Positions 28,948-38,361 of a stretch of 64,000 bases of DNA are shown here, in pieces (positions within the stretch are counted from its first letter, which is position 1; each line of letters opens with the position of its first letter). The stretch lies in NCBI RefSeq assembly GCF_947502395.1, contig NZ_CANMZM010000001.1, positions 682,001-746,000 of the forward strand. The letters are read 5' to 3'. This stretch comes from an uncultured Erythrobacter sp. (lineage in GTDB: Bacteria; Pseudomonadota; Alphaproteobacteria; Sphingomonadales; Sphingomonadaceae). Position numbers and translations under genes: made by a program. The notes below the pieces were generated by a model. That model was not told the origin of the DNA. It searched no databases and saw only the letters and a program-made list of their open reading frames with translations.

Positions 28948-29730
28948 ATGGGAAAATTCTGCTCCATGGAAGAAATGATTAAGCCAGCCGTCCTGATCAC
29001 TGGAAGCGCAACGCGCATTGGTGCCGAGATCGCTAAGGGCTTTGCTGGTGCAGGTTGGCATGTGGTGATCCACCACCTCACCTCACATGAAGAGGCAGAT
29101 GCACTCGCTCACTCGCTTCCGTCTGCTGAGGTAGTTTCTTGCGATTTGAGCGATAATCAAGCAGCCAAGCGATTGATCGAGGATCTGACCAAGCGCTTGC
29201 CAAGCTTTCGCTGCCTAGTGAATTCAGCCTCGGTTTTTCAGTATGACAATGCTGCGCAAATCGACCCGGGGAAAAACAGGCAGGCTATGCAGGTCAATGC
29301 GCTGACACCGGCATTGATGGCTCAGGCCTTTCTCGCTCACGCCATAGGAGAGGAGCCCCTGTGTGCGATCCAAGTCACCGATATGAAGGTCGAGAACCCC
29401 AATCCCGACTTCTTTAGCTACACTATGTCGAAACACGCGCTCGCCGCGACAATTGATATGTTCGCGATGGAAGCAGGCGAAAAGGCCCGCATCTACGGCA
29501 TCGCACCGGGCGCCATTTTGGCAAGCCACGACCAGACTGAGGGTGAGACCGAAACTTCGCACCGCATGAACTTGCTTGGGCGCAAGACAAGGGTGGAAGA
29601 GATTGTTGACGCTGCCCTGTTCCTTAGCACGGGAGCGCTCAAAAGCGGTTCAACCCTCTTCATCGATAGCGGTCAGCATCTGCTCTCCCAACCGCGCGAT
29701 GTGATCTATCTGGCGCGAGAAGGTGAATAA
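28948..29730 (+). CDS. SDR family oxidoreductase, pteridine-reductase-like
   Basis: Short-chain dehydrogenase of about 260 residues. The cofactor site is TGSATRIGAEIA, with RIG instead of the usual GIG, a form seen in pteridine reductases (PTR1, FolM). The NSAS block is present. The active-site Tyr and Lys are in FSYTMSKHAL. The usual catalytic Ser is replaced by Asp in VTDMK, 13 residues before the Tyr, the same spacing as Asp181-Tyr194 in PTR1. It may therefore reduce dihydrobiopterin or dihydrofolate; this is inference. An inner ATG at 28966 is another possible start. Confidence 0.83.
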   Translation: MGKFCSMEEMIKPAVLITGSATRIGAEIAKGFAGAGWHVVIHHLTSHEEADALAHSLPSAEVVSCDLSDNQAAKRLIEDLTKRLPSFRCLVNSASVFQYDNAAQIDPGKNRQAMQVNALTPALMAQAFLAHAIGEEPLCAIQVTDMKVENPNPDFFSYTMSKHALAATIDMFAMEAGEKARIYGIAPGAILASHDQTEGETETSHRMNLLGRKTRVEEIVDAALFLSTGALKSGSTLFIDSGQHLLSQPRDVIYLAREGE

Positions 29731-29750
29731 GGAAGACCGCCGCCCTCAAT

Positions 29751-30188
29751 CTATTCGGGATAGATCCGGTTCATGGTCTCCCAATCGGTCGCGATCATCT
29801 CCTCCAGCACCTGAAGGTCAATATCGGCGAGCTTGTTAACGTAAAGGCACGATGCACCCGTCTTATGCTTGCCAAGCCGCTTTAAGAATGCCTCACGCTT
29901 TTTGGCGGTGATGTCGTCGCAATATCCACCCATCAAATAGAGCGAATGTTTGGCCTTGCGGGGAGAAAAACCCGAACGACACATATCACCCTCACGCCCG
30001 CTTTCATATTTGTAGTGATAGCTGCCATAGCCGATAATCGACGGACCCCACATCTGCGGTTCTTCACCTGTCACTTTGCGAAAAAGGGCGTCGAGCACTT
30101 TGGCATCTTCACGCTTGGCGGCGGGTTCCACAGCCTCAATAAAATCCTCGACTGACACCTGTGTTGGCTTGGTCTTGTTTTCCGACAT
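29751..30188 (-). CDS. DUF1801 domain-containing protein
   Basis: Small cytoplasmic protein of 145 residues matching DUF1801. Conserved parts are FIEAVEPAAKREDAKVLDALF near the start, PQMWGPSIIGYGSYHYKYESGREGDMCRSGFSPRKAKHSLYL in the middle and the C-terminal GASCLYVNKLADIDLQVLEEMI. The fold is related to YdhG/frataxin-like proteins, but the function is unknown. It is convergent with the SDR gene and divergent from the first CFA synthase gene. Confidence 0.88.
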   Translation of the reverse strand: MSENKTKPTQVSVEDFIEAVEPAAKREDAKVLDALFRKVTGEEPQMWGPSIIGYGSYHYKYESGREGDMCRSGFSPRKAKHSLYLMGGYCDDITAKKREAFLKRLGKHKTGASCLYVNKLADIDLQVLEEMIATDWETMNRIYPE

Positions 30189-30288
30189 CGCATTCCCTCC
30201 CCATGCATCTCAGGATCTATGATTGACACGCTATCACATGGCACGCCAAACGGTCATCTCGAAACCTCAGAAGGGACGCACTTAAAAT

Positions 30289-31593
30289 ATGTGGCTGCTC
30301 GACAAATTTCTTGGCAAAGTCATCCGCGAAGGCCGGCTGAGCGTTACCGATCACAACGGAAAGACCTATGACTACGGCAATGAGGCGAGCGGTGAGGCCC
30401 CGCTCAAAATCCGCCTGACGCATAAGAAAGCCGCCAATCACATTGCGCGCTATCCACAAATGGGCGCTGGCGAAGCGTTCATGTGGGGCTGGCTTGTGGT
30501 CGAAGAGCCGCACGATATTCGCGATCTGCTGCTATTTGTGACGGCCAATTCCAAGCGCATCGGTGACAGTGCTATTCAAGAGCAAGGTCTGCTCAAGAAG
30601 GCCGCCGAAAAGGTCGCCTCAGCTGTCGATGGGATCAATCTGAAGGCGTCTGCCCGCAAGAACGCCGAGCACACCTACAATCTGACGCGCGAGCTGTACG
30701 AGCGCTTCCTCGATGAAGATCGCCAATACACCATGGCCTATTACCGAGAGGAGGACCCGACGCAGACCTCGCTCGAGCAGGCGCAGATGGACAAAAAGGC
30801 GCACCTGGCTTCCAAGCTTTATCTCGAGCCCGGCAAGGCCGAGGGTATGCGCGTGCTCGACATCGGGTGTGGCTGGGGCGGATTTGGTCTCTACCTGCAC
30901 GAGATGTACGGTGTTGAAGTGCTCGGCGTTGCTCTTGCGCCCGATCAGATCAAGTTCTGTAACGAGCGCGCTGAGGCGGCAGGCGTTGCTGACAAGGTCA
31001 AGTTTGAGCTGCTCGATTACCGCGATGTCGAAGGTCAGTTTGATCGTATTTCGAGCGTGGGTTTGCTCGAGCATGTGGGCGCGATTCACTACCCGCAGTT
31101 TTTTGAACACACGAACAAGCTTCTCAAAGATGACGGCGTGATGATCTCGCATTGCTGCGGGCGCGCAGGTCCTCCGGGCCGGACTGACGCGTGGACGCGC
31201 AAATACATCTTCCCCGGCGGATATATCCCCGCCCTGTCCGAGCTTGTCACGCAGAGTGAGAAGTTTGGCTGGCAGGTGATGGATGTCGAAGCCATGCGTT
31301 TCCATTACAGCCATACGCTTGAGGAATGGTACAACCGCACCGTCATGCATCGTGAGGAGATCACAGAGATGTATGACGAGGTCTTCTATCGCATGTGGTT
31401 ATTCTATCTTGCCGGGGCTGAGCAGTCTTTCCGCAATGGCGGGATGGTCAATTGGCAGTTGCAATATGTGAAGGACCGCAACGCGATCCCCATGACGCGC
31501 GACTATATGATGCATGAAAGCGCGCGCCTTCGCGAAATTGCAGACATTCCAAGCTGGCGGTTTGATCCCGCTCTTAAAGAGGCGGCCGAATGA
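30289..31593 (+). CDS. Cyclopropane-fatty-acyl-phospholipid synthase family protein (copy 1)
   Basis: Protein of 434 residues. CFA synthases add a methylene group from SAM across double bonds of membrane lipid acyl chains; related enzymes methylate them. The N-terminal lipid-binding domain has RYPQMGAGEAFMWGWL. The Rossmann domain has DIGCGWGGFGLYLHEM, and the active-site region has SSVGLLEHVG, RAGPPGRTDAWTRKYIFPGGYIPALSE and FHYSHTLEEWY. The DEDRQYTMAYY block is the substitute for the usual HYDIGNDFY opening, so this copy is the more diverged of the pair and could be a different lipid methyltransferase. Confidence 0.87.
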   Translation: MWLLDKFLGKVIREGRLSVTDHNGKTYDYGNEASGEAPLKIRLTHKKAANHIARYPQMGAGEAFMWGWLVVEEPHDIRDLLLFVTANSKRIGDSAIQEQGLLKKAAEKVASAVDGINLKASARKNAEHTYNLTRELYERFLDEDRQYTMAYYREEDPTQTSLEQAQMDKKAHLASKLYLEPGKAEGMRVLDIGCGWGGFGLYLHEMYGVEVLGVALAPDQIKFCNERAEAAGVADKVKFELLDYRDVEGQFDRISSVGLLEHVGAIHYPQFFEHTNKLLKDDGVMISHCCGRAGPPGRTDAWTRKYIFPGGYIPALSELVTQSEKFGWQVMDVEAMRFHYSHTLEEWYNRTVMHREEITEMYDEVFYRMWLFYLAGAEQSFRNGGMVNWQLQYVKDRNAIPMTRDYMMHESARLREIADIPSWRFDPALKEAAE

Positions 31594-31695
31594 CGCACCC
31601 GTCGCAGGCTGCGGGTCACTGATCCGACACGGCTTGCGCCCCAATTCACATCGTTGCACGACAATCGAGGCTCTTTGGCAGCCGAAAGAGGACGC

Positions 31696-32955
31696 ATGAG
31701 CAAGAAACTACTGAATACCTTCCTGCAAAAGGGTGTGAAGAAAGGCCGTCTTGGCGTGGTCTTCGCCGATGGCAGTTCAAGCGTTTACGGCCAGGAGGAA
31801 GAAGCGTTTCCAGAGATCGTCGTGCGTCTCGCTGACAGCAAGGTTCCGCGCGACATCATTATGGACCCGCGACTTGGGGCTGCAGAAGCATTTATGGATG
31901 GCCGGCTAATCATCGAAGAAGGCGATGTGATGGGGCTGGTCACGCTGCTTCGCGCCAACAACAAATGGGAAAAGGGGGGGAATATCTCCCCTCCGAAATT
32001 CACCAGGAAGCTCGTCAATCGAGCAACTTTTGCCTTTGAGCAGGTCAACAATGCGATTGGTTCTAAGGACAATGTCGCCCATCACTATGACATTGGTAAC
32101 GACCTCTATGCGCTGATGCTGGATGAAGAGCATTGGCAGTATTCTTGTGCATACTGGCCCAAGGATCAGGGGGGCGATGACATGACCTTGGGTGAAGCGC
32201 AGACCGCCAAGCTGGCACACATTGCAGCAAAGCTGGCGCTTCGGCCGGGCAACACAGTGCTTGATATCGGCTGTGGCTGGGGCGGCATGGCGATCTTCCT
32301 TGCGAAGCACCATGATATCCATGTGACCGGCATTACGCTTTCAGAAGAACAGGCAGCCTTGGCACGCGAGCGAGTGGAGAAAGCTGGTGTCGCCGATAAG
32401 GTCTCGATCGAACTCGTCGACTATCGTGACTTTGCAGAAGCAGGTCGCAAGTTCGACCGCATCGTATCGGTCGGTATGTTCGAACATGTCGGCAAGGCCC
32501 AGTTTGAGACCTTCTTCCTCTCCTGCGCCAATCTGCTTACCGATGATGGTACCATGCTGCTCCACACCATCGGCCGCATGGGGTCACCTGGCATGACCGA
32601 TGCCTTCACCCGTAAATACATCTTCCCCGGTGGCTATATACCCGCGCTTTCGGAGACGATGGCGGCGAGCGAAAAGTATCGTTTAATGGCCACCGATATT
32701 GAGATCCTGCGGGTTCACTATGCCAAGACCATTCGGCAGTGGTACGCGAACTGTATGAAGCACCGCGACGCGATCATCGAGATGTATGATCAGCGGTTTT
32801 TCAACATGTGGACCTTCTATCTCTCTGGCGCAGCAACGGTGTTTGAGTACGGAGGCATGTGCAACTTTCAGATTCAGTATTCACGCGACCGCCACGCGCT
32901 CCCGCTGACGCGCGACTACATTGGCGAGACGGAAAAGCGGCTGCTGAGCAAGTAG
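31696..32955 (+). CDS. Cyclopropane-fatty-acyl-phospholipid synthase (copy 2)
   Basis: Protein of 419 residues, tandem paralogue of the gene about 100 bases upstream. It is closer to canonical CFA synthases: HHYDIGNDLYALMLDEEHWQYSCAYW, DIGCGWGGMAIFLAKHH, VSVGMFEHVGKAQFETFF, TIGRMGSPGMTDAFTRKYIFPGGYIPALSE and VHYAKTIRQWY. The start ATG 31696 follows GAAAGAGGACGC; the frame is open to 31654. In many alphaproteobacteria a CFA synthase pair acts on cis-vaccenoyl lipids, one making the cyclopropane and one an 11-methyl product; which copy does what here is not decidable by eye. Confidence 0.92.
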   Translation: MSKKLLNTFLQKGVKKGRLGVVFADGSSSVYGQEEEAFPEIVVRLADSKVPRDIIMDPRLGAAEAFMDGRLIIEEGDVMGLVTLLRANNKWEKGGNISPPKFTRKLVNRATFAFEQVNNAIGSKDNVAHHYDIGNDLYALMLDEEHWQYSCAYWPKDQGGDDMTLGEAQTAKLAHIAAKLALRPGNTVLDIGCGWGGMAIFLAKHHDIHVTGITLSEEQAALARERVEKAGVADKVSIELVDYRDFAEAGRKFDRIVSVGMFEHVGKAQFETFFLSCANLLTDDGTMLLHTIGRMGSPGMTDAFTRKYIFPGGYIPALSETMAASEKYRLMATDIEILRVHYAKTIRQWYANCMKHRDAIIEMYDQRFFNMWTFYLSGAATVFEYGGMCNFQIQYSRDRHALPLTRDYIGETEKRLLSK

Positions 32956-32961
32956 TCGCCC

Positions 32962-34320
32962 TCAGGCTGCCTTCTCCCGTCTGCGCGCGATGAATTCATA
33001 GACCGGTCCAAAGCCGAGCAGCGCCGCGCCGACAAACGGTGCGGCCACGACCCATATGCGAAGGCCCGTTATCCCCTCTGGGCTCGCAATGGTGATGCCA
33101 GCGGTGCAGCCAAGGCCAATGCAAATCAGGACCACACCCGCCACCGCGCGCGCCTTGGGCACAGTGCGCCCACCTCGGATCGGTCCAAAGCTGCGCTCAT
33201 GTTTCGCGAACACTCCGATCATAGGCAGGAGCGCGAGGACATAGATCGCGAGCCATAGAGGCCGCGTCGCCCACCATTCTCCCGTGCCGGGGACGCTGTC
33301 GAGCCCCACTCCACCAAGCGCGATCCAAACAAAAGTCATAACCAACACAAAAGCCGTGAGATGCCACAGGAATACGGTCATGATCATACCGTTCATCAGC
33401 ACTGTCACGGTCCAGATGCGGACATTGTCGAGCATCCTCCGGCCCAATGGCTCCAACGCGAGCACAATTCCAACCTGCACAATTCCAAGGGCCAACAGCG
33501 CAAAGGTCGGTGGGAGCGAGTTTGAAAACCCGTCGGGCGCGGAGACCATTGAAACTGGGTAAAAGCCATAGACAGTAACTGAGAGCAGCACGCCAAGACC
33601 AATCACAAACCACCCAAGCGCGAACACTCGATTGTCGAACTTCCCATCACGCCAAGCAAAGCCCAGTTGGTGGATCGCAAGGAACACCCACAGGAAGTTG
33701 GTGAAGCTGATGTAGGGCACAGCGTGCTCAAACCTGAGCCAGTCCACCAAAGCGGTTAGTGGGATGAAGAACGCAAAACTTGCCCAACCCCATCGGGTCC
33801 CCGCGTTCCGCATAAGCGGCGTGCAAGCCGTCACCAACAGATAGACCGCGAGAAACCAGACTGGGATCAGAGCCGCTTCGGTCGCCATACGAATCTGCGC
33901 TCGGTCAAAGCCAACTTGGGTGAGAACAACCGCGATCACCGCCCAGACGAGCAAGACGGGGAAAGTCGGAGCGATCAGCCGCTGCACCCGGCTCGCCAGC
34001 CAGTCTCGGTAGACACCGGTCTGTCCGGGCTGAGCCTTCCGCAACGTCCCATCCCAGCTCACCGCATTGGAATAACCGCCGACCAAGAAGAACACTGGCA
34101 TGACTTGGAAGGCCCAAGTGAGCCAATGCGTCCATTGCGAGGTTTCAATCAAATCGCCGCGTTGGAGAGCTCCAGCCTCATCGACATAGAGCCCGGCCAT
34201 CAGCCAGTGGCCGAACACAACGGCCATGATCGAGATCGCCCGTAGAAAGTCGACCCAACGATTGCGCTCAGGCGGCGTTTTCTCGGCGAGCTCCCGCGCT
34301 TTGTTCCACATGGCGAACAC
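32962..34320 (-). CDS. Acyltransferase 3 family membrane protein
   Basis: Polytopic membrane protein of 452 residues with about ten hydrophobic segments. It opens with the family motif RWVDFLRAISIMAVVFGHWLM, whose His is catalytic in OafA/Acyl_transf_3 O-acyltransferases, followed by VMPVFFLVGGYSNAVSW. It probably O-acylates a surface or membrane sugar or lipid. The GTG start at 34320 has GGAGAG at good spacing; ATG 34311 is also possible. It is convergent with the second CFA synthase gene, with six bases between the stops, and divergent from argG. Confidence 0.85.
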   Translation of the reverse strand: MFAMWNKARELAEKTPPERNRWVDFLRAISIMAVVFGHWLMAGLYVDEAGALQRGDLIETSQWTHWLTWAFQVMPVFFLVGGYSNAVSWDGTLRKAQPGQTGVYRDWLASRVQRLIAPTFPVLLVWAVIAVVLTQVGFDRAQIRMATEAALIPVWFLAVYLLVTACTPLMRNAGTRWGWASFAFFIPLTALVDWLRFEHAVPYISFTNFLWVFLAIHQLGFAWRDGKFDNRVFALGWFVIGLGVLLSVTVYGFYPVSMVSAPDGFSNSLPPTFALLALGIVQVGIVLALEPLGRRMLDNVRIWTVTVLMNGMIMTVFLWHLTAFVLVMTFVWIALGGVGLDSVPGTGEWWATRPLWLAIYVLALLPMIGVFAKHERSFGPIRGGRTVPKARAVAGVVLICIGLGCTAGITIASPEGITGLRIWVVAAPFVGAALLGFGPVYEFIARRREKAA

Positions 34321-34463
34321 TAACGTCTCTCCTATCCCTCTTGGCAGAAAATATTGGTGGCCTGACGCACCCTTACAAGTTTAAGGGGCATCGCAACTGT
34401 GAATTGAGTGCCTGGCATGCCTAGGCGCGTCCTCTTGAAATTGCATGAATAAGGGCCTGCCTC

Positions 34464-35678
34464 ATGTCGGATATTAAACGCGTTATTCTTGCCTATTCTG
34501 GCGGTCTCGACACCTCCGTCATCGCAAAGTGGTTGAGCGTGGAACGAGGCCTTGAGGTCGTGACCTTCACCGCGGACCTTGGCCAAGGCGAAGAAATCGA
34601 GCCTGCGCGCGATAAGGCTCGCGCTATGGGTATTCCGGACGAGCACATCTTTATCGAAGACCTGCGCGAGGAATTCGTGCGCGATTTTGTCTTCCCCATG
34701 ATGCGCGCAAATGCGCGGTATGAAGGCGATTATCTGCTCGGCACCTCGATTGCGCGTCCGCTGATTTCCAAGCGTCTGGTCGAAATCGCGCATGAAACCG
34801 GCGCCGATGCGATTGCTCACGGAGCGACGGGCAAAGGAAATGACCAAGTGCGTTTTGAGCTCTCGGCCTATGCGCTTGACCCAAGCATCCAAGTGATCGC
34901 CCCGTGGCGCGAATGGGATCTGACTAGCCGCTCAGCTCTTATCGCATGGGCAGAAGCACATCAGATTGCCGTGCCCAAAGACAAGCGCGGCGAAGCGCCC
35001 TTCTCCACCGATGCGAACCTCCTGCACACCTCGTCCGAGGGCAAGGTTTTGGAGGATCCGTGGGAAGAGACACCGGACTATGTCTATTCGCGCACCGATC
35101 ACCCGGAGAATGCGCCCGATAAACCAGAGTATATCGAGATCGGTTTTGAACGCGGCGACGGCGTGTCGCTGAATGATGAGACGATGAGCCCAGCCACACT
35201 CCTGACTTCTCTCAATGAGCTTGGTCGTAAGCATGGCATTGGTCGCCTGGATTTGGTCGAAAACCGCTTTGTGGGCATGAAATCGCGCGGCATGTACGAA
35301 ACCCCCGGCGGTGAGATTTACGCGGTCGCGCACCGAGGGATTGAGCAGATCACCCTCGATCGGGGGGCAGCCCATCTCAAGGATGAGCTGATGCCAAAGT
35401 ATGCCGAGCTTATCTACAATGGTTTCTGGTTTGCACCCGAGCGGGAGATGCTTCAGGCGGCGATCGACCTCTCGCAAGAAAAAGTGACCGGCACAGTGCG
35501 TCTCAGGCTCTACAAGGGCCTCGCAAGCGTTGTCGGACGCAAGAGCCCTCATTCGCTCTATTCTGAAGCACATGTGACCTTTGAAGACGATGCAGGCGCT
35601 TATGATCAGCACGATGCGGAAGGCTTCATCAAGCTCAACGCACTGCGTTTGAAGCTGCTCGCCCAGCGCGACCGGTAA
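34464..35678 (+). CDS. argG: Argininosuccinate synthase
   Basis: Enzyme of 404 residues that joins citrulline and aspartate with ATP to form argininosuccinate in arginine synthesis. The ATP-PPi loop is [11 protein letters not shown] at the N-terminus. [27 protein letters not shown] (here [13 protein letters not shown]) and [17 protein letters not shown] are conserved family blocks. Length is normal. It is monocistronic: a stem (35699-35726) and a long non-coding stretch follow. No other arg gene is adjacent. Confidence 0.98.
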   Translation: MSDIKRVILAYSGGLDTSVIAKWLSVERGLEVVTFTADLGQGEEIEPARDKARAMGIPDEHIFIEDLREEFVRDFVFPMMRANARYEGDYLLGTSIARPLISKRLVEIAHETGADAIAHGATGKGNDQVRFELSAYALDPSIQVIAPWREWDLTSRSALIAWAEAHQIAVPKDKRGEAPFSTDANLLHTSSEGKVLEDPWEETPDYVYSRTDHPENAPDKPEYIEIGFERGDGVSLNDETMSPATLLTSLNELGRKHGIGRLDLVENRFVGMKSRGMYETPGGEIYAVAHRGIEQITLDRGAAHLKDELMPKYAELIYNGFWFAPEREMLQAAIDLSQEKVTGTVRLRLYKGLASVVGRKSPHSLYSEAHVTFEDDAGAYDQHDAEGFIKLNALRLKLLAQRDR

Positions 35679-36714
35679 GGTAGGCGATTCGCTGAGCACC
35701 GACTCGGAAAAGCTGGATCGAGTCGGCACTAGCGTATTTCTCAGACAGGTAATATTGCAAAAGGCGGAATTTGCGAAAAGATCAGGTCGCACTTTGCGCC
35801 AGGACCAATGGTACCTAGCGATAGTGTCCAAATGCGATGAAACGTTGAGTTGTCCACCGCCCTCCACAAGTGATCTGGGGGAAAGTGGATAAGTCGCACT
35901 TGTCAGCCTTGCGAAAATGCGGATCGGGGCGCAATTTCTACTTGTCTTCGGGACGAGAAAAACTTCGAAAGAAGAACCGCAAGGGACTGATTTCAAAAGA
36001 GTGTTTCTCAAAACAAAGATACGGTGGCTGCTGTCCACGCGCTACTCGAGAGACGGAATGTACAAGACTCAGGTCGAAGGCAAGACGGATCGTTTGAGAG
36101 AAGTGCGAAGCAAAGCAACCGTTCAAGGCCGCAGTAATGGCTGGTAATAGCTGATGGGAACGAGCCCTCGGGCAAATGCTCAGCAGTGTTCGACTTGCCA
36201 ACCCCAGAATTGCGGTCTCGGCTATGCCAAGCAGCCGGACGAGTGGAATGAGGGTTTTGGCCCGAATGAAGCAAAGCCAGCGACGCGAGGCAAAGTTGGA
36301 TGCCGGCGCGAGCACCGGTGACGAACCGCGAAGCAAAGCGGCGACGGACAAGGAAAGCCTGCAAGGGTGGACCCTGAATGAAGCAGCTGGACGCGGGTTA
36401 GACACCGGTTGCCAAGTGCGCAGCGAAGAAGGCAGATGGAAAGGTTCGTCCGGACCAATTGCTAGGAACGAAGCGCCCACGCGCAGGTGAGAGTGGGGTC
36501 GGCAGCAATGCCGGCCCCATTTGCATTTTGGGACGTGAGACTCGAGGGACCCGAGTTTCAACACGTCGCTTCTTTTCACCCATGCTTTCCAACCTCCCGA
36601 ATTCAATTTGCGCCAGATCGGAGCTTCCAAAAGATGAGCGGTTACCGCTGCAATTGGCCAGCGGGCGCGGATACGTGTATGTCTACGAACGTAATGGGAG
36701 CGCAAGCTAAACTC
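35679..36714 (+). other. Long gene-poor stretch between argG and rlpA, possible structured RNA
   Basis: About 1 kb without a convincing gene. A stem CCGACTCG/CGAGTCGG (35699-35726) may end argG. From about 36100 to 36480 the sequence holds the decamer GAAGCAAAGC three times (36107, 36268, 36330), several near variants, and small stems such as CCGC-GAAGCAAA-GCGG and AGGGT-GG-ACCCT. A terminator-like hairpin closes it at 36495-36518. This suggests a transcribed plus-strand RNA of a few hundred bases or the leader of rlpA. I looked for and did not find RNase P RNA, tmRNA or 4.5S signatures. The family is unknown. Confidence 0.35.
36495..36528 (+). terminator. Terminator-like hairpin upstream of rlpA
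   Basis: GGGGTCGGC pairs with GCCGGCCCC (one G-T pair) around AGCAAT and is followed by ATTTGCATTTT. It closes the hairpin-rich segment and would separate it from rlpA. Confidence 0.6.
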
Positions 36715-37311
36715 ATGCGAGTACCAACTCGCAATCGAACCGCTGGGCGATATGCTCAACGCGTCGCGCTCATGAGCGGCCTTTTCGCGATCCCTCTCGC
36801 CGCATCTCATGCTCAAACTACGGACCTCGCCGCACAATTCAGAGAAGCGCCAACCACCTCGCCTGCCCAAGGTGAGACCACAGCATTTGCATCCCAGTTT
36901 GCCGGGGTTGTCACTCCACTGGACTCTCGCATCGCCGATATCGACCTTGCCCTTCCGGATACCGCAGTGGATCTCGGCAGTTTTGAGCCACCGCGCGAGC
37001 AGGAGACAATCGAACGCGGCCTCGGCACCGGCATTGCCTCTTACTACGGTCGACGCTTCCACGGCCGTCGAACCGCCAATGGTGAGCGGTTTGACATGAA
37101 TGCCATGACAGCCGCCCACAAGACGCTGCCTTTTGGAACACGCGTCCGGGTCACCAATCCCCGCAATGGTCGCTCTGTCACGGTTCGCATCAACGACCGT
37201 GGTCCTTTTATCAGAGGGCGCACCATTGACCTGTCACGCGCGGCTGCGGAGCGGATCGGCATGGTCGCGAGCGGCCATGCCACGGTGAAGCTCGACGTCG
37301 TCGCCCGCTAG
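36715..37311 (+). CDS. rlpA: RlpA-like septal ring lytic transglycosylase
   Basis: Secreted protein of about 198 residues from the ATG at 36715; further in-frame ATGs (36694, 36679) and a frame open to 36487 make the start uncertain. The basic n-region and hydrophobic stretch ending AASHAQ form a signal peptide. The C-terminal double-psi beta-barrel (about the last 95 residues) has [36 protein letters not shown] and [16 protein letters not shown], matching RlpA, which cleaves glycan strands lacking stem peptides. There is no C-terminal SPOR domain, so septal targeting as in E. coli or Pseudomonas is not assured. Confidence 0.85.
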   Translation: MRVPTRNRTAGRYAQRVALMSGLFAIPLAASHAQTTDLAAQFREAPTTSPAQGETTAFASQFAGVVTPLDSRIADIDLALPDTAVDLGSFEPPREQETIERGLGTGIASYYGRRFHGRRTANGERFDMNAMTAAHKTLPFGTRVRVTNPRNGRSVTVRINDRGPFIRGRTIDLSRAAAERIGMVASGHATVKLDVVAR

Positions 37312-37339
37312 GCAAGAGCGCTGATCGAGCTCCTCTCCA

Positions 37340-37723
37340 TCAATAGTTCCAGTCTGACGAACCTCCGGCGTCGCCTCCCCATCCACCATCGGTTGAGGAT
37401 GACGCGTCGCTTGCCTCCGCGTTCCAGGCGGCTTCCGCTTCCATTCTTGCGACCACCGGGGCGAGACACTTGTCATAGTAGAGGTCTGCCTCCTTGTCGG
37501 TCATTTCGCTGTCCCCCCGCGCTTCGACCACAGGAAGCGCATTACGATAGACGCATTTGCAGCCCGCGATCGCCTCTGAGCGTGGCACCGCGTTGGAGAT
37601 GCCTGTCGTGCACTGCGCGACATATTCGCCTTCGCTCTTGTAGACCGCTGAGGGACCGGACGAGGCCATCACCCCAACCACGCCCAACACAACCAGCCCA
37701 ATCGCGCCCCAATACCCGTTCAT
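37340..37723 (-). CDS. Hypothetical envelope protein
   Basis: Protein of 127 residues. The N-terminus (MNGYWGAIGLVVLGVVGVMASSG) is a membrane anchor or signal peptide. Four Cys (AQCTTG, GCKCVY, DKCLAP) and a spacing typical of small disulphide-bonded periplasmic proteins follow. The tail is Gly/Ser/Trp-rich and low-complexity (DGGWGGDAGGSSDWNY). No family is recognised. It is convergent with rlpA. Confidence 0.6.
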   Translation of the reverse strand: MNGYWGAIGLVVLGVVGVMASSGPSAVYKSEGEYVAQCTTGISNAVPRSEAIAGCKCVYRNALPVVEARGDSEMTDKEADLYYDKCLAPVVARMEAEAAWNAEASDASSSTDGGWGGDAGGSSDWNY

Positions 37724-37908
37724 AATCCGTCCCCTCGGTCAGAAGTGCGCCAGCGTGCCTCTAAAGCCCTGAATTTCAGTTAATTGCTCCAATGGGCCCA
37801 CGATTGGTGGAGAGCCCATCGCCCCTTACGAACCCATTGGGCGAAAAAAGTTTGAGACACTTGAGACACTGTCCAAGAGCAAAAAACCCCTCCTCCCGAA
37901 ATGCGTGC

Positions 37909-38361
37909 CTATTCCGCCTGGATCAGCCCGTTTTCCGGCGCTTTTTCAAGCTCTTCCAGCTGCAAGTCAAAGCCATAGGTCGCCTCAACCGTTGGGCGAT
38001 GGGTCGAAAGCTTATCGAGCCTCCCCAAATGCGCCAGCAACAGGCGGCTGTCATAGCGCGTGCGGGTCGCAACTTCCTCTCCGTGGTAGAACACCACCTC
38101 CTGCGTCCCGTTGAGCGCGCGGTCGGCCAACACCTCCTCCACCTGCGGCTTGGCGCAAAGGAGCGCCGCGTCCCACAGCTCGGCGAACAGCAGGCATTCA
38201 CGCCGCAAGCGATAGGCAGTCGCACGGGAAACCCCCACCGCCTTTGCCGCCGCCCGAACATTGCCCCACTGCGCCAGCACTCTCAAGAATTCGGCCTGAC
38301 GCGCGCGGGGGAAGGCGCGGGTTGAGGGTTTTTGCGAAACAATTTGTGAGGAGTTGGACAT
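37909..38361 (-). CDS. Helix-turn-helix protein of unknown function
   Basis: Protein of 150 residues. Residues 22-55 (FLRVLAQWGNVRAAAKAVGVSRATAYRLRREC) form a clear helix-turn-helix of the Sigma-70 region 4/terminase-small-subunit style. The rest is helical and acidic (AKPQVEEVLADRALNGTQEVV, LLAHLGRLDKL). The layout recalls phage terminase small-subunit-like proteins, yet no large terminase or other phage gene is near, so it may be a domesticated remnant or a local regulator. It stands alone between two hypothetical genes at the edge of the accessory region. Confidence 0.65.
   Translation of the reverse strand: MSNSSQIVSQKPSTRAFPRARQAEFLRVLAQWGNVRAAAKAVGVSRATAYRLRRECLLFAELWDAALLCAKPQVEEVLADRALNGTQEVVFYHGEEVATRTRYDSRLLLAHLGRLDKLSTHRPTVEATYGFDLQLEELEKAPENGLIQAE

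Noticed and set aside
34932..36038. 368-codon minus-strand frame opposite argG
   Set aside because: Mostly antisense to argG and without a known domain.
35679..36714. RNase P RNA, tmRNA or signal recognition particle RNA in the argG-rlpA gap
   Set aside because: The diagnostic conserved sequences of these RNAs (for example the P4 region of RNase P RNA or the tmRNA tag and acceptor end) were not found.
35938..37119. 393-codon open frame on the minus strand across the argG-rlpA gap and rlpA
   Set aside because: It overlaps the firmly identified rlpA domain on the other strand, its translation shows no domain, and its Ser/Arg/Leu bias is what a GC-rich antisense frame gives.
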